DNA of 35,056 nt from Pseudonocardiales bacterium. GTDB taxonomy: Bacteria > Actinomycetota > Actinomycetes > Mycobacteriales > QHCA01. Below the pieces are notes generated by a model, which was given only the letters and a program-made list of their open reading frames with translations, did no database searches and had not been told where the DNA came from. Where the stretch lies: the NCBI GenBank assembly GCA_003244095.1, contig QHCA01000123.1, positions 3,892 through 38,947 on the forward strand. Direction: 5' to 3'. Positions 23,194-31,952 of the stretch are shown piece after piece; position 1 is the stretch's first letter; every line of letters starts with the position of its first letter. Made by a program: the position numbers and the translations under genes.

Positions 23194-24174
23194 CTAGCTG
23201 TCGCCGCCGAACATCGACGTGACCGAGCCGTCGTCGAAGACCTCCCGGATGGCCCGGGCGATGAGCGGGGCGATGGAGAGCACGGTCAGCTTGTCGCACC
23301 GCTTGTCGTCGGGGATCGGCAGCGTGTTGGTGAGGACGACCTCGCTGATGCGGCTGTTCTTCAGGCGGTCGACCGCCGGGCCGGACAGCACGCCGTGTGT
23401 GGCGGCCGCGATCACGTCGGTCGCGCCGGCCGCGAAGAGCGCCTCGGCCGCCTTCACCGTCGTGCCGCCGGTGTCGATCATGTCGTCGACGATGACGCAC
23501 GTACGGTCCTCGACATCGCCGACGACCCGATTGGCCTTGGCCTCGTTGGGCACCAGCGGGTCGCGGGTCTTGTGGATGAACGCCAGCGGACAGCCGCCGA
23601 GCCGGTCGGTCCAGCGCTCCGCCACCCGCACCCGGCCGGAGTCGGGTGCCACCACCGTCACCCGACTGGTGTCGAGCCGGTCGGCGAGGTAGTCGGCCAG
23701 CAGGGGCAGGGCGAACAGGTGGTCGACGGGCCCGTCGAAGAAGCCCTGGATCTGCGCGGTGTGCAGGTCGACCGTGAGGATCCGGTCGGCACCGGCGGTC
23801 TGGAACATGTCGGCGACCAGCCGGGCCGAGATCGGCTCCCGGCCACGGTGCTTCTTGTCCTGCCTGGCGTACGGATAGAACGGAGCGACGACCGTGATCC
23901 GCTTGGCCGAACCGCGCTTGAGGGCGTCGACCATGATCAACTGCTCCATCAGCCACTGGTTGATGGGCGCACTGTGGCTCTGCACGACGAAGGCGTCGCT
24001 GCCGCGTACGGATTCCTGGAAGCGGACGTACATCTCGCCGTTGGCGAAGTCGTAGGCGGTGGTGGGCGTCGGGGCCACCCCCAGCTCTTCACCGATCTCG
24101 TCGGCCAGCTGCGGATAGCCGCGCCCGGAGAAGAGCATGAGGGTCTTGTGGTTGACCTTCTCGATACCGCTCAC
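23194..24174 (-). CDS. prs: Ribose-phosphate pyrophosphokinase (PRPP synthetase)
   Basis: 326 residues. The GTG start overlaps the glmU stop as GTGA. It makes PRPP from ribose-5-phosphate and ATP, the precursor for nucleotides, histidine and tryptophan, and in mycobacteria also for decaprenylphosphoryl arabinose. Visible landmarks are [10 protein letters not shown] at the N-terminus, ANGEMYVRF, the catalytic flexible loop [29 protein letters not shown] for metal and ATP, and the PRPP loop [17 protein letters not shown] (about 226-242). It is full length with no missing residue, and it lies next to glmU as in M. tuberculosis. Confidence 0.97.
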   Translation of the reverse strand: MSGIEKVNHKTLMLFSGRGYPQLADEIGEELGVAPTPTTAYDFANGEMYVRFQESVRGSDAFVVQSHSAPINQWLMEQLIMVDALKRGSAKRITVVAPFYPYARQDKKHRGREPISARLVADMFQTAGADRILTVDLHTAQIQGFFDGPVDHLFALPLLADYLADRLDTSRVTVVAPDSGRVRVAERWTDRLGGCPLAFIHKTRDPLVPNEAKANRVVGDVEDRTCVIVDDMIDTGGTTVKAAEALFAAGATDVIAAATHGVLSGPAVDRLKNSRISEVVLTNTLPIPDDKRCDKLTVLSIAPLIARAIREVFDDGSVTSMFGGDS

Positions 24175-25655
24175 GAGACTGAGTCGTCCCTCTCCGGTCC
24201 GGCTTCGGCGCCTGGCACGCCGGGCTCGAGCTGCTGCCGAGCGCGAGCGGCGGCGCTCGCCGACGGGGTGCCCGGCCGCTGCCGCTCGACCCAGCCCTCG
24301 ATGTTGCGCTGCTTGCCCCGGGCGACCGCGATAGCGCCGGGCGGTACGTCTTCGGTGATCACCGAACCGGCCGCCGTGTAGGCGCCGTCGCCCACGCTCA
24401 CCGGGGCGACGAACATGTTGTCCGCCCCCGTGCGCGCGTGCGAGCCGACGACGCTGCGGTGCTTCGTGACGCCGTCGTAGTTGACGAACACGCTGGAGGC
24501 CCCGATGTTGCTGCCCTCGCCGATCGTGGCGTCCCCGACGTAGGTCAGGTGCGGCACCTTGGCACCGTCGCCGAGGTCGGCGTTCTTGATCTCCACGAAG
24601 GTGCCCGCCTTGGCGCCGCGGCCGACGACGGTGCCGGGGCGGAGGTAGGCGAATGGACCGACACTCGCCTCAGGGCCGACCTCGGCTCCGTCGCACTGGG
24701 CGCGCACGACCCTGGCGCCTTCGCCGACGGAGGTGTCCCGCAGGGTGCACTCGGGGCCGACCTCGGCTCGGGTGTCGACCCGGGTGCGGCCCAGCAGCTG
24801 GGTCGACGGGTGCAGCACGACGTCACGCTCGAGGCGCACCGCCACGTCGACCCAGGTCGTCGCGGGGTCGACGATCGTGACGCCCTCACGCATCCACCCG
24901 TCGACCAGGCGGTCGCGCAGGCGGCCCCGCGCGGCAGCCAGCTGCACCCGGTCGTTGACCCCTTCGGTCTCGCCGGCGTCGCTGGCGATCAGGGCGCCGA
25001 TGGCATAGCCGTCGGCGACCAGGACGCCGATCACGTCGGGGAGGTACTCCTCGCCCTGGACGTTGTCGGTGCCGATCCGGCCCAGCGCCGCGCGCAGCAG
25101 GGCGGCGTCGAAGGCATACACGCTCGTGCCGACCTCGGTGACATCGAGCTCAGCGGGGATCGCGTCGCGGTGCTCGACCACCCGGGTGACCACTCCGGTG
25201 GTGTCCCGGATCACCCGGCCGTAGCCGGTGGGATCGGGCAGCACGGCGGTGAGCAGCGTGGCGGCAGCCTCGTCGCGCACGTGCTGCTCGACCAGCGTGG
25301 CCAGCGTGGCCGCCGTCAGCAGGGGCGCGTCGCCCGGAACGACCAGGACGGTGTCGTCGGCATCCGGGATCGCCTGCAACGCCAGGCGTACGGCATGGCC
25401 GGTGCCACGTTGCTCCTCCTGCACGACCGGCAGCGCATCAGGTGCTTCTGCGGCCAGCAACGCGACGACCCGGTCGCGGCCGGAGCCCACCACGACGGTG
25501 GTACGGGCCGGCTTCAACGGCTCGACGGCCGCGAGCACATGGCCGAGCAGGGAGCGGCCGCAGATCTCGTGCAGCACCTTGGGCGTGCCCGAACGCATGC
25601 GAGTGCCTTCACCGGCGGCGAGGATGATTACCGCTGCGGGGCGAGCGTCGGGCAC
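24171..25655 (-). CDS. glmU: Bifunctional UDP-N-acetylglucosamine pyrophosphorylase / glucosamine-1-phosphate acetyltransferase
   Basis: 494 residues from GTG 25655 with GGGGAG seven bases upstream. The N-terminal uridyltransferase domain (1-240) starts with [21 protein letters not shown] and contains [15 protein letters not shown] and [10 protein letters not shown] left-handed beta-helix of hexapeptide repeats (about 260-455) follows, with [53 protein letters not shown], and ends with a disordered tail of about 30 residues. GlmU makes UDP-GlcNAc for peptidoglycan and for the neighbouring polysaccharide pathway. It is first gene of the glmU-prs pair. Confidence 0.97.
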   Translation of the reverse strand: MPDARPAAVIILAAGEGTRMRSGTPKVLHEICGRSLLGHVLAAVEPLKPARTTVVVGSGRDRVVALLAAEAPDALPVVQEEQRGTGHAVRLALQAIPDADDTVLVVPGDAPLLTAATLATLVEQHVRDEAAATLLTAVLPDPTGYGRVIRDTTGVVTRVVEHRDAIPAELDVTEVGTSVYAFDAALLRAALGRIGTDNVQGEEYLPDVIGVLVADGYAIGALIASDAGETEGVNDRVQLAAARGRLRDRLVDGWMREGVTIVDPATTWVDVAVRLERDVVLHPSTQLLGRTRVDTRAEVGPECTLRDTSVGEGARVVRAQCDGAEVGPEASVGPFAYLRPGTVVGRGAKAGTFVEIKNADLGDGAKVPHLTYVGDATIGEGSNIGASSVFVNYDGVTKHRSVVGSHARTGADNMFVAPVSVGDGAYTAAGSVITEDVPPGAIAVARGKQRNIEGWVERQRPGTPSASAAARARQQLEPGVPGAEAGPERDDSVS

Positions 25656-25686
25656 GGACAGCTCCCCTCAGGCGCTTGAGACTCTC

Positions 25687-25705
25687 TTCGCACAGTAGCT
25701 GCGAA
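25687..25705. repeat. Inverted repeat upstream of glmU
   Basis: TTCGCA (25687-25692) and TGCGAA (25700-25705) form a perfect 6-base inverted repeat with a 7-base spacer, 32 bases before the glmU start. It lies in the 119-base gap after the GGDEF-EAL gene. It could be an operator for glmU or a weak 3' hairpin of the upstream gene; no promoter was clear. Confidence 0.28.
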
Positions 25706-25774
25706 CGTGGCCGGGCGGCCTGCCGGGTCGAGCGGCCGGGTCCGGTCGCCGACGCGGCACAGTGTTGCAGGCGG

Positions 25775-28108
25775 TCAGGCCGAGCGCGACTGCGGCGGCC
25801 GGAGGGTGCGCCTGCCCAGGAGTTCGGCCAGCTGCTCGGCCGCCATCGGCCGGGCGAAGTAATAGCCCTGACCGAAGTCACAGCGCAACGATCGCAGCTT
25901 CACCGCCTGTGCGGCGTCCTCGATGCCCTCCGCCACCGTGCCCAGTCCGAGGGTCCGGGCCAGCTTGATGATGGCATGGGCGAACGCGGCTTCCTTGAGG
26001 TCGGAGGCCACCCCGTCGATGAACGACTTGTCGATCTTGAGGATGTCGAGGGGAAAGCGTCGCAGGTAGGCCAGCGACGAGTGTCCGGTGCCGAAATCGT
26101 CGATCGCCAGCCGCACCCCTAGCTCCTTCAGCCGGTGCACCAGGTGGAGGGCGGCCTGCGTGTTCGCCATGACGGTGCTCTCAGTGATCTCGAGTACGAG
26201 TTGGTGCGGCGGGAGGCCGCTGTCGGCGAGTGCCCCGGCCACCGTCTCCACCAGGCCGGGCTGGAACTGCCCGGCAGAAAGGTTCACGCTGACCGACAAC
26301 GGCGGCCCCTCCGGATGGTCGTCGGCCCACGCTTGGGTCTGCCGGCAGGCCTCGGCGAGCACCCAGGCACCCAACGGGACGATGAGCCCGGTCGACTCGG
26401 CGACGCCGATGAAGTCCACCGGGGGCACCAGGCCGCGCTGCGGATGCTGCCAGCGCACCAGCGCCTCGGTGCCGACGAGCGCTCCTCCTTTGAGCTCGAC
26501 GATGGGTTGGTAGTGCACCACGAGCTGGTGCTCGTCGAGTGCCCGACGCAACGCGGTTTCGATATCCAACCGGGCCAGCGAGCGGCTGTGCATGACCTGC
26601 TCGAATCGCCGGTGGCGACCCTTGCCGGCCGCCTTCGCCTCGTACATCGCGAGATCGGCGTACCGCAGGAGGTCGTCGACCTCCTCGACGTGACTGTGCA
26701 CGGCGACCCCGATGCTGGCCGAGATCGTGATCTGCTGCCCGGCCAGGGCAAACGGCTCCCTCAGCGCGGCCAGGATCTTGTCACCCACCCGATCGGCCTC
26801 GCAGGGATCCTTGATGTCCTCCAACAGGATCGCGAACTCGTCACCACCGAGCCGCGCCGTGGTGTCCACCAGCCGCACACAGGAGGTGAGCCGGGCAGCG
26901 ACCGCCGTCAGCAACTGGTCGCCGAAGGCGTGGCCGAGGCTGTCGTTGACCAGCTTGAAGCCATCGAGGTCGAGGAAGAGCACGGCCAGCCCCGCCTGCT
27001 GACGGACGGCCCGGTGGAAGGCCGCCGTGAGCCGGTCGTTGAGCAGGGCCCGGTTGGGCAGCCCGGTGAGCCGGTCGTGCATGGCGTCGTGCCGCGCGCT
27101 GTCAAGGGCGTCGCGCAACGCCCGAGCTGTGGACGCATCGGTCATGGCCAGGCTGACGTGCTCGGCGAACGCGGTCAGGATGTCGCACTCGACGGGGGTG
27201 TAGCGCCGGCCCGGCTCACGGGAGGCAACGGCGAGACTGCCCGCCACGCGGCCGTTCTCGTGCACCGGAGCCGCCATCGCCGCTGTCACGCCGTCCGCGA
27301 CCATTGGCTCCAGCGCGTCTGACGCCTCGGAGTAGTCCTCGATCACGACCAGCCGGTCCTCGGCCGCCGCGCGGCCGCCGGCTCCCGCGCCCGGCCCGCT
27401 GTGCCGAGTGGCGTCCCGCAACTCCGGAGTCAGACCGGTGGACGCGATCATCTCCAGCCATCCCGGCCGGTCCGGATTCAGCCAGCGCAGGCCGACCATC
27501 TGGTCACCGGTCAGCTCTGCGACGCCTCGGGCGATCGCGGCGTGAATCTCGTCGATAGGAGCGCGGGTGCTGATCAGCCGCTGGATCAGCGCCAGCTGCA
27601 CGAGGAGTTCCTGGCGCTCCTGCAACGAGGAGAACAGCCGGGCGTTCTGCTCGGCCTGCCGCTCGCTCTCCACTCGAAGCCGCCGCTCCTCGGCCAGCAC
27701 CCGCAGCCCGCGCAGCGACAGGCTCAGGACGCGCGCGAGACCACGCAGCAGGTTGCGCTCTTCGGGGCCGTACGGGCCGCTTCCGGAACGGGCGACCAGC
27801 AGCCTGCCTCCGTCGAGCTCCTCGAAGGCGACGGAGAGCACATCACAACGCCCGACACCCGGCACGTCGAGGTAGCTGTCGCGGGCCGCCGCAGCAGCGC
27901 GCAGTTCCGCGTCCGGCACCCGGTCACGCGCGAAGCCCACCGATGACACCACTCCGTTGACGTCGACCAGGGCGCCGACTTCGGCCTCGAGAGCCTCGGC
28001 CGCCCGCTCCACCGCCGCGCGTAGCGCCGCGGGAGCGTCGGCCACGGAGGACACCGCGGCGAGAAACTCGGTGAGCTGATGGGCCGACCAGCTGGTGTCG
28101 GACTCCAT
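25775..28108 (-). CDS. GAF-GGDEF-EAL cyclic-di-GMP signalling protein
   Basis: 777 residues from ATG 28108. Two sensory regions of GAF type precede the catalytic parts: one at about 10-135, then a helix (about 135-175), and a second at about 175-325. The GGDEF domain spans about 340-500 with LTGLPNRALLNDRL, DLDGFKLVNDSLGH and an intact GGDEF (421-425) preceded by an RxxD inhibitory site (RLVD, 412-415). The EAL domain spans about 515-765 with an intact EAL (548-550), NLSAGQF, EITEST, IDDFGTGHSSL (669-679), KIDKSFI and CDFGQGYYFARP. It can thus in principle make and degrade cyclic-di-GMP. The FIST sensor gene lies five bases upstream. Cyclic-di-GMP often controls exopolysaccharide, so a link to the locus is possible, but inferred. 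Confidence 0.95.
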   Translation of the reverse strand: MESDTSWSAHQLTEFLAAVSSVADAPAALRAAVERAAEALEAEVGALVDVNGVVSSVGFARDRVPDAELRAAAAARDSYLDVPGVGRCDVLSVAFEELDGGRLLVARSGSGPYGPEERNLLRGLARVLSLSLRGLRVLAEERRLRVESERQAEQNARLFSSLQERQELLVQLALIQRLISTRAPIDEIHAAIARGVAELTGDQMVGLRWLNPDRPGWLEMIASTGLTPELRDATRHSGPGAGAGGRAAAEDRLVVIEDYSEASDALEPMVADGVTAAMAAPVHENGRVAGSLAVASREPGRRYTPVECDILTAFAEHVSLAMTDASTARALRDALDSARHDAMHDRLTGLPNRALLNDRLTAAFHRAVRQQAGLAVLFLDLDGFKLVNDSLGHAFGDQLLTAVAARLTSCVRLVDTTARLGGDEFAILLEDIKDPCEADRVGDKILAALREPFALAGQQITISASIGVAVHSHVEEVDDLLRYADLAMYEAKAAGKGRHRRFEQVMHSRSLARLDIETALRRALDEHQLVVHYQPIVELKGGALVGTEALVRWQHPQRGLVPPVDFIGVAESTGLIVPLGAWVLAEACRQTQAWADDHPEGPPLSVSVNLSAGQFQPGLVETVAGALADSGLPPHQLVLEITESTVMANTQAALHLVHRLKELGVRLAIDDFGTGHSSLAYLRRFPLDILKIDKSFIDGVASDLKEAAFAHAIIKLARTLGLGTVAEGIEDAAQAVKLRSLRCDFGQGYYFARPMAAEQLAELLGRRTLRPPQSRSA

Positions 28109-28113
28109 GGCAC

Positions 28114-29307
28114 CTACCCGAGCGCGAGGACGACGAGGGTCTGGTTGTGGAAGCCGGCGGTCCCCCGGGTACGTGCTATCTCCCCATATGTGTAGAAACC
28201 GGCGACCGGCGCTCCACCGGCTTGCTGGGAGATCCGGTCAACCTCGCGCTTGATCCCCTCACTGCCAAGGACCCCGCGGCGGGCGATGCAGTCGAAGGCG
28301 ACGAAGCCCAGTGGCGGTAGCCCGGCGAGTTGGGCGAGGGCCGATGCACACGCCTCGTCGGTGGCGGCCAGCACTGACTGGATGTCGCCCTCCATGATCC
28401 ACGCCAGGCCGCCCTGGGGCACCGGGGCGATGCAACCCAGTGATCGGTCGGCGAAGTCGGCGTCGGCCACGAAGCGCACCTCCTCGCCGCTGCGCCTGCT
28501 GATACCGAGCGGGTGGGTCTGTGCGAAGTGGGTGAACGCCGCCTGGTCGGTATGCGCCTCGGCGGGGGCGTTGAGAACGCGTAGGTAGACGTCCAGCGCG
28601 GGCTCGTCGTCCAAGGAGAGGACTCGGGTGCCACTGCTGTGGGAGACGAGCATCGGGCTGCCTACCGGGCGCCAGCCGTGACTGACGCCGATGCCGAGCG
28701 ACGCGTCGGAAGTCAGCGCGACGGCCACGACGGCGTTGTCCATCACATGTTCGCCGTGGAAGACGAACGTGCGCTTCATCTCGAGGTTGTCGCCGGCACA
28801 GCCCCCGACGAGCGGTACCTCCGCGCCCACGACGCCATAGGCGCCGCGCACGATCTCCTGCTGGTCGCCGGCAAGGCCGTCGGTCAGCAGGAGCAGAACA
28901 CGGTGACCTTTGTCCCCGACCCGCTCCATGCACTCCGCCGCTCTCGCGCCTGCACGGCGCAGGTCGTCGGAAGCATCCGTCGTCGATGCGACGGCCACCT
29001 CGAAGCCCGGCCCGCCGAGGCACAGCACGATGACGGTGTTGTCGCCCGGTCCGCTGGTGGAGATCTCACCCGAAGTGGAGCAGCCGACGAACGGCAAGCC
29101 GTCAGCGGCGGCGGCCACGCCGGCGGTGAGTTCTTGCAGGTCGTAACTCGGGGAGCTGAACACCAACAGGAACTTGGCCCCTTCGCCCGCGTCCAGCGCC
29201 TCGGTGGCCGCGAGCACACCGGCGGTCCGGGCGTCCGGATCGGCCGACCGCCCGAGTCCGAGCCAGCGAGTGGGCCTGGTCAACTCACGCGCAGCAAGGG
29301 TGGTCAC
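28114..29307 (-). CDS. FIST N- and C-domain signal-sensing protein
   Basis: 397 residues from GTG 29307. The FIST_N part (about 30-220) shows FSSPSYDLQEL, GCSTSGEIS, LLLLTDGLAGDQQEIVRG and PLVGGCAGDN. The FIST_C part (about 225-375) has GVSHGWRPVGS, VLSLDDEPALDVY, PQGGLAWIMEGD and a C-terminal VAGFYTYGEIARTRGTAGFHNQTLVVLAL, whose FHNQT end is characteristic. FIST proteins are predicted sensors of small ligands, perhaps amino acids, and often sit beside GGDEF/EAL or kinase genes. It overlaps nothing but ends five bases before the GGDEF-EAL protein, so the pair is one operon, sensor plus cyclic-di-GMP output. No membrane span is seen, so it is cytoplasmic. Confidence 0.92.
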   Translation of the reverse strand: MTTLAARELTRPTRWLGLGRSADPDARTAGVLAATEALDAGEGAKFLLVFSSPSYDLQELTAGVAAAADGLPFVGCSTSGEISTSGPGDNTVIVLCLGGPGFEVAVASTTDASDDLRRAGARAAECMERVGDKGHRVLLLLTDGLAGDQQEIVRGAYGVVGAEVPLVGGCAGDNLEMKRTFVFHGEHVMDNAVVAVALTSDASLGIGVSHGWRPVGSPMLVSHSSGTRVLSLDDEPALDVYLRVLNAPAEAHTDQAAFTHFAQTHPLGISRRSGEEVRFVADADFADRSLGCIAPVPQGGLAWIMEGDIQSVLAATDEACASALAQLAGLPPLGFVAFDCIARRGVLGSEGIKREVDRISQQAGGAPVAGFYTYGEIARTRGTAGFHNQTLVVLALG

Positions 29308-29404
29308 AAGTGCAGTGTCGGCAAGGAGGGCCGACTCCTGAACCCCGGTGGCCTACCAGGAGCGCCCAGGCCACCGAGACTCTTCAGCCACCGGCGGACC
29401 TCGG

Positions 29405-29480
29405 CTCCCGGGGTAGGAATCGAACCTACGAGTACCTAGATCCAAAATCTAGTCGCCCATGCCAGCAGAGCAACCCGGGA
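29405..29480 (-). tRNA. tRNA-Gln (anticodon UUG)
   Basis: The minus strand folds as a tRNA of 76 bases. Acceptor stem TCCCGGG/CCCGGGA is seven perfect pairs with discriminator G, as expected for Gln. The anticodon stem CTAGA/TCTAG holds loop TTTTGGA with anticodon TTG. The T arm GTAGG-TTCGATT-CCTAC is perfect. CCA is not encoded. The D arm is less regular: GCTC pairs with GGGC around a 9-base loop with one G-U pair, and two bases rather than one separate it from the anticodon stem. A TAGACT box lies 17 bases upstream. Confidence 0.88.
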
Positions 29481-29496
29481 CCGGCCTTCGGCTAGA

Positions 29497-29502
29497 AGTC
29501 TA
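29497..29502 (-). promoter_or_regulatory. Possible -10 element (TAGACT) for the tRNA-Gln gene
   Basis: TAGACT on the minus strand ends 16 bases before the mature tRNA 5' end, a normal distance. No matching -35 was found. Confidence 0.28.
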
Positions 29503-29611
29503 CGTCCCGGACGACGGCGGGTGCGGACGACGGCCCGGCGCCGCCCGGACGGGGTTGCGCTTTTGCGCGGTCCCGGGGATGGCGGGCATCACGCGCCAGA
29601 AAGTTGGCAGG

Positions 29612-29640
29612 TTACGGTTCCGTAAGTTACGGTTACGTAG
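29612..29640. promoter_or_regulatory. Repeated TTACGG operator-like element upstream of the desaturase
   Basis: A perfect inverted repeat TTACGG-TT-CCGTAA (29612-29625) is followed directly by a near-copy of the same 15-base unit beginning GTTACGG (29626-29640), ending TTACGTAG. It lies 46-74 bases before the desaturase start. The layout looks like a repressor-binding site, with two overlapping dimer sites. A TetR family gene is immediately downstream of the desaturase, but whether it binds here is inference; a DesT-like or other regulator elsewhere is equally possible. Confidence 0.5.
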
Positions 29641-29685
29641 CCAGCAAGTACGACCTCATCCCGCGTAGAGACCGAGGACGCCTAC

Positions 29686-30654
29686 ATGACCACTCCCCGG
29701 AACACCGCCCTGCTCGAGCCGCCCGCACCCACGGGCGGCCGGAAGCCGCTCACCGACGAGGTGAAGTCCGGCTGGGAACAGGGTGCGCTCTACCTGTTCG
29801 TCATCGTCCCGTTCCTCGCCGTGCTCGCCGCGGTGCCCGTGGCGTGGGGCTGGGGCCTGGGCTGGCACGACGTGGTGATCACGGCGGTCTTCTACATCGT
29901 CTCCGGGCTGGGCATCACCGTCGGCTTCCACCGCTACTTCACGCACGGCTCGTTCAAGGCCAAGCGTGGCCTGCGGATCGCGCTGGCTCTCGCGGGGACC
30001 CTGGCCATCGAGGGCCCGGTCATCCGCTGGGTCGCCGACCACCGCCGCCACCACGCCTTCAGCGACAAGGACGGCGACCCGCACTCGCCGTGGCGCTACG
30101 GCACCAACATCCGCGCACTGGCCAAGGGATTCTTCCACGCACACGTCGGCTGGCTCTTCGATATCGAGCAGACCAACCAGGCGCGATTCGCACCCGACCT
30201 GCTCGCCGATCCCGACCTCAAGAAGATCGACCGGGCCTTCCCGTACATCGTCGCGTTCAGCCTGCTGGGGCCCGCCGTGGTCGGCGGCCTGTGGTCCATG
30301 TCGTGGACGGGTGCGATCACCGCGTACTTCTGGGCTAGCCTCGTCCGGATAAGCGTCCTGCACCACGTCACCTGGTCGATCAACTCGGTCTGCCACACGA
30401 TCGGTGAGCAGCCGTTCGCGGCCCGCGACCAATCGCGTAACTTCTGGCCGTTGGCGATCATCAGCTTCGGGGAGTCATGGCACAACCTGCACCACGCAGA
30501 CCCGACCTCGGCACGACACGGCGTCCTCCGCGGTCAGCTCGACCCGTCCGCCCGGGTGATCCGCTGGTTCGAGCAACTCGGCTGGGCCACCGAGGCCCGC
30601 TGGCCCTCACGCGAGCGAATCCAGAGCAAGCTGCTGGCCAACGACAGCCGGTGA
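29686..30654 (+). CDS. Acyl-CoA / fatty-acid desaturase (membrane di-iron)
   Basis: 322 residues from ATG 29686 with GAGG about eight bases upstream. Three histidine boxes that bind the two irons are intact: HRYFTH (82-87), HRRHH (119-123) and HNLHH (266-270). There are about four membrane segments (near 35-55, 63-80, 98-112 and 190-225). The layout is that of delta-9 acyl-CoA desaturases, which put a double bond into stearoyl- or palmitoyl-CoA and so adjust membrane fluidity. It is full length, in contrast to longer fused forms. The repeated TTACGG element upstream suggests regulation. The TetR gene begins 67 bases after it and may be co-transcribed. Confidence 0.93.
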   Translation: MTTPRNTALLEPPAPTGGRKPLTDEVKSGWEQGALYLFVIVPFLAVLAAVPVAWGWGLGWHDVVITAVFYIVSGLGITVGFHRYFTHGSFKAKRGLRIALALAGTLAIEGPVIRWVADHRRHHAFSDKDGDPHSPWRYGTNIRALAKGFFHAHVGWLFDIEQTNQARFAPDLLADPDLKKIDRAFPYIVAFSLLGPAVVGGLWSMSWTGAITAYFWASLVRISVLHHVTWSINSVCHTIGEQPFAARDQSRNFWPLAIISFGESWHNLHHADPTSARHGVLRGQLDPSARVIRWFEQLGWATEARWPSRERIQSKLLANDSR

Positions 30655-30721
30655 CCTCATCAGCGGGATAGCCGACAATGCTCCTCGCGATACCTCACGG
30701 GATCGCCGGCAGCGAGTGCGC

Positions 30722-31324
30722 ATGACCGGCAAGGAGCGCCGCGAGCAACTTCTCGACGTCGGCCGGAGCCTGTTCGCCGAACGCGGCTTCGAGGCGACTT
30801 CCATCGAGGAGATCGCCTCCCGCGCCGGGGTGTCCAAGCCTGTCGTCTACGAGCACTTCGGCGGCAAGGAGGGGCTGTATGCCGTGGTCGTCGACCGCGA
30901 GATGCAGGCCCTGCTCGACCGGGTCACCGGCGCCCTGACCGGCGGCCACCCCAAGGAGCTCCTCGAGCAGGCCGCCCTGGCACTGCTGGTCTACATCGAG
31001 GAACAGACGGACGGGTTCCGCATCCTGGTACGTGACTCGCCGGTGGTCAGTACCGGCGGTAACTTCTCCAGCTTGCTCAACGACATCGCCAGCCAGGTGG
31101 AGTACGTCCTCGCCGCGGAGTTCAAGTCCCGTGGCTTCGAGACCAAGCTGGCCGGGCTGTACTCCCAGGCGCTCGTCGGCATGGTCGCCCTGACCGGGCA
31201 GTGGTGGCTGGAGGCGCGCAAACCCAAACGCGACGAGGTGGCCGCCCACCTGGTCAACCTGGCCTGGAACGGCCTGTCCCACCTCGAGGCCAAACCCCGC
31301 CTGGCCGTCACCCAGAAGCGCTGA
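30722..31324 (+). CDS. TetR family transcriptional regulator (Rv1019-like)
   Basis: 200 residues from ATG 30722; a GTG at 30716 is also possible. The helix-turn-helix is at about 20-50: EATSIEEIASRAGVSKPVVYEHF, in the form typical of TetR proteins. The rest is an all-helical ligand-binding domain with EEQTDGFRILVRDSP and AHLVNLAWNGLSHLE. The sequence and place beside the glmU block match M. tuberculosis Rv1019, known as an autoregulated repressor. The ligand is unknown. It may control itself, and the desaturase upstream. The stop is overlapped by 17 bases by the convergent small gene at 31308. Confidence 0.9.
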   Translation: MTGKERREQLLDVGRSLFAERGFEATSIEEIASRAGVSKPVVYEHFGGKEGLYAVVVDREMQALLDRVTGALTGGHPKELLEQAALALLVYIEEQTDGFRILVRDSPVVSTGGNFSSLLNDIASQVEYVLAAEFKSRGFETKLAGLYSQALVGMVALTGQWWLEARKPKRDEVAAHLVNLAWNGLSHLEAKPRLAVTQKR

Positions 31325-31592
31325 GGAAGGCGCCGAGCGTCTCGTACACGGTGCACACCCGTTGGCGGCGCCGCGGCCACCATCGGGGTGTTGTCTGCCA
31401 GCAGATGGCACAAAGACCGCGGCCGTCGATGCGGTGCCGATCCGAGAGCGCCTGCGCCGCGCCGAGGACGGCGACGAGTGCCCTGTCGGGTATCACGTCT
31501 CCAGCCTGGATGGTGTCGATCAGGCTGGCGAGTTCGTCGGTGACCAACCGCTGCTGGTTGGCGAATACGCAAGCCGGGAAGGCGTGGCTCAT
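31308..31592 (-). CDS. Small protein of unknown function with C-x2-C
   Basis: 94 residues. The ATG at 31592 overlaps the preceding gene's stop as ATGA, which is good evidence for a real gene pair. The protein has a central helix (TDELASLIDTIQAG, VLGAAQALSDRHR) and then HRIDGRGLCAICW, with C-x2-C, and a later Cys in RRQRVCTVYETL, a loose zinc-finger-like arrangement as in many short actinobacterial proteins. I do not recognise a family. It overlaps the end of tetR by 17 bases, which suggests it was inserted later. Codon third positions are GC-rich, as for real genes here. Confidence 0.6.
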   Translation of the reverse strand: MSHAFPACVFANQQRLVTDELASLIDTIQAGDVIPDRALVAVLGAAQALSDRHRIDGRGLCAICWQTTPRWWPRRRQRVCTVYETLGAFLSASG

Positions 31593-31921
31593 CGTCGCTG
31601 CCCGCCACCGCCGATGACGACCAACCTGGCCCTCGCCTCGGTTTCGATGATGATTCGCCCGGCCGCAAGGCTGCCGGGTAGCTGGGAGAGGTGCCCCCCA
31701 GGCCCCAGCCCAGCACGTGACTCGGCTGCTGGCACAAGTTCCGGCACGGCCTCCGAGGCGCAAACCTTGTCCGATCGCGACCGGCCCGTGACCCCGAACC
31801 CAGCATCGAATACGACCATGTCATCTCGGCCGACGGGCAGTTCCATGGTGAACAGGCAACCGTTTGCGGCACGTGACCGCCAGAGCAGGATCAACGCACC
31901 GATGCCGCACTCCTGGGGCAT
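31589..31921 (-). CDS. Small protein of unknown function
   Basis: 110 residues from ATG 31921; ATG 31846 (85 residues, MELPVGRDDMVVFD) is an alternative start that fits the codon usage better. The stop codon overlaps the start of the 94-residue gene as ATGA. The C-terminal half ends in IIIETEARARLVVIGGGGQRR. There is no signal peptide or membrane span. It is divergent from the XRE-kinase gene across 69 bases. No family recognised. The paired overlap and G/C-rich third positions support it, but neither start has a strong ribosome-binding site. Confidence 0.5.
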   Translation of the reverse strand: MPQECGIGALILLWRSRAANGCLFTMELPVGRDDMVVFDAGFGVTGRSRSDKVCASEAVPELVPAAESRAGLGPGGHLSQLPGSLAAGRIIIETEARARLVVIGGGGQRR

Positions 31922-31952
31922 GGCGCCGCCAGACCTGACGCACGCCGCGTGC

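Noticed and set aside
31845-31890. A plus-strand reading with QPFAARD, like QPFAARDQSR in the desaturase (30412-30440)
   Set aside because: It lies antisense to a better-supported small gene and lacks any histidine box, so a duplicated desaturase fragment is not supported; short matches of this kind arise by chance.
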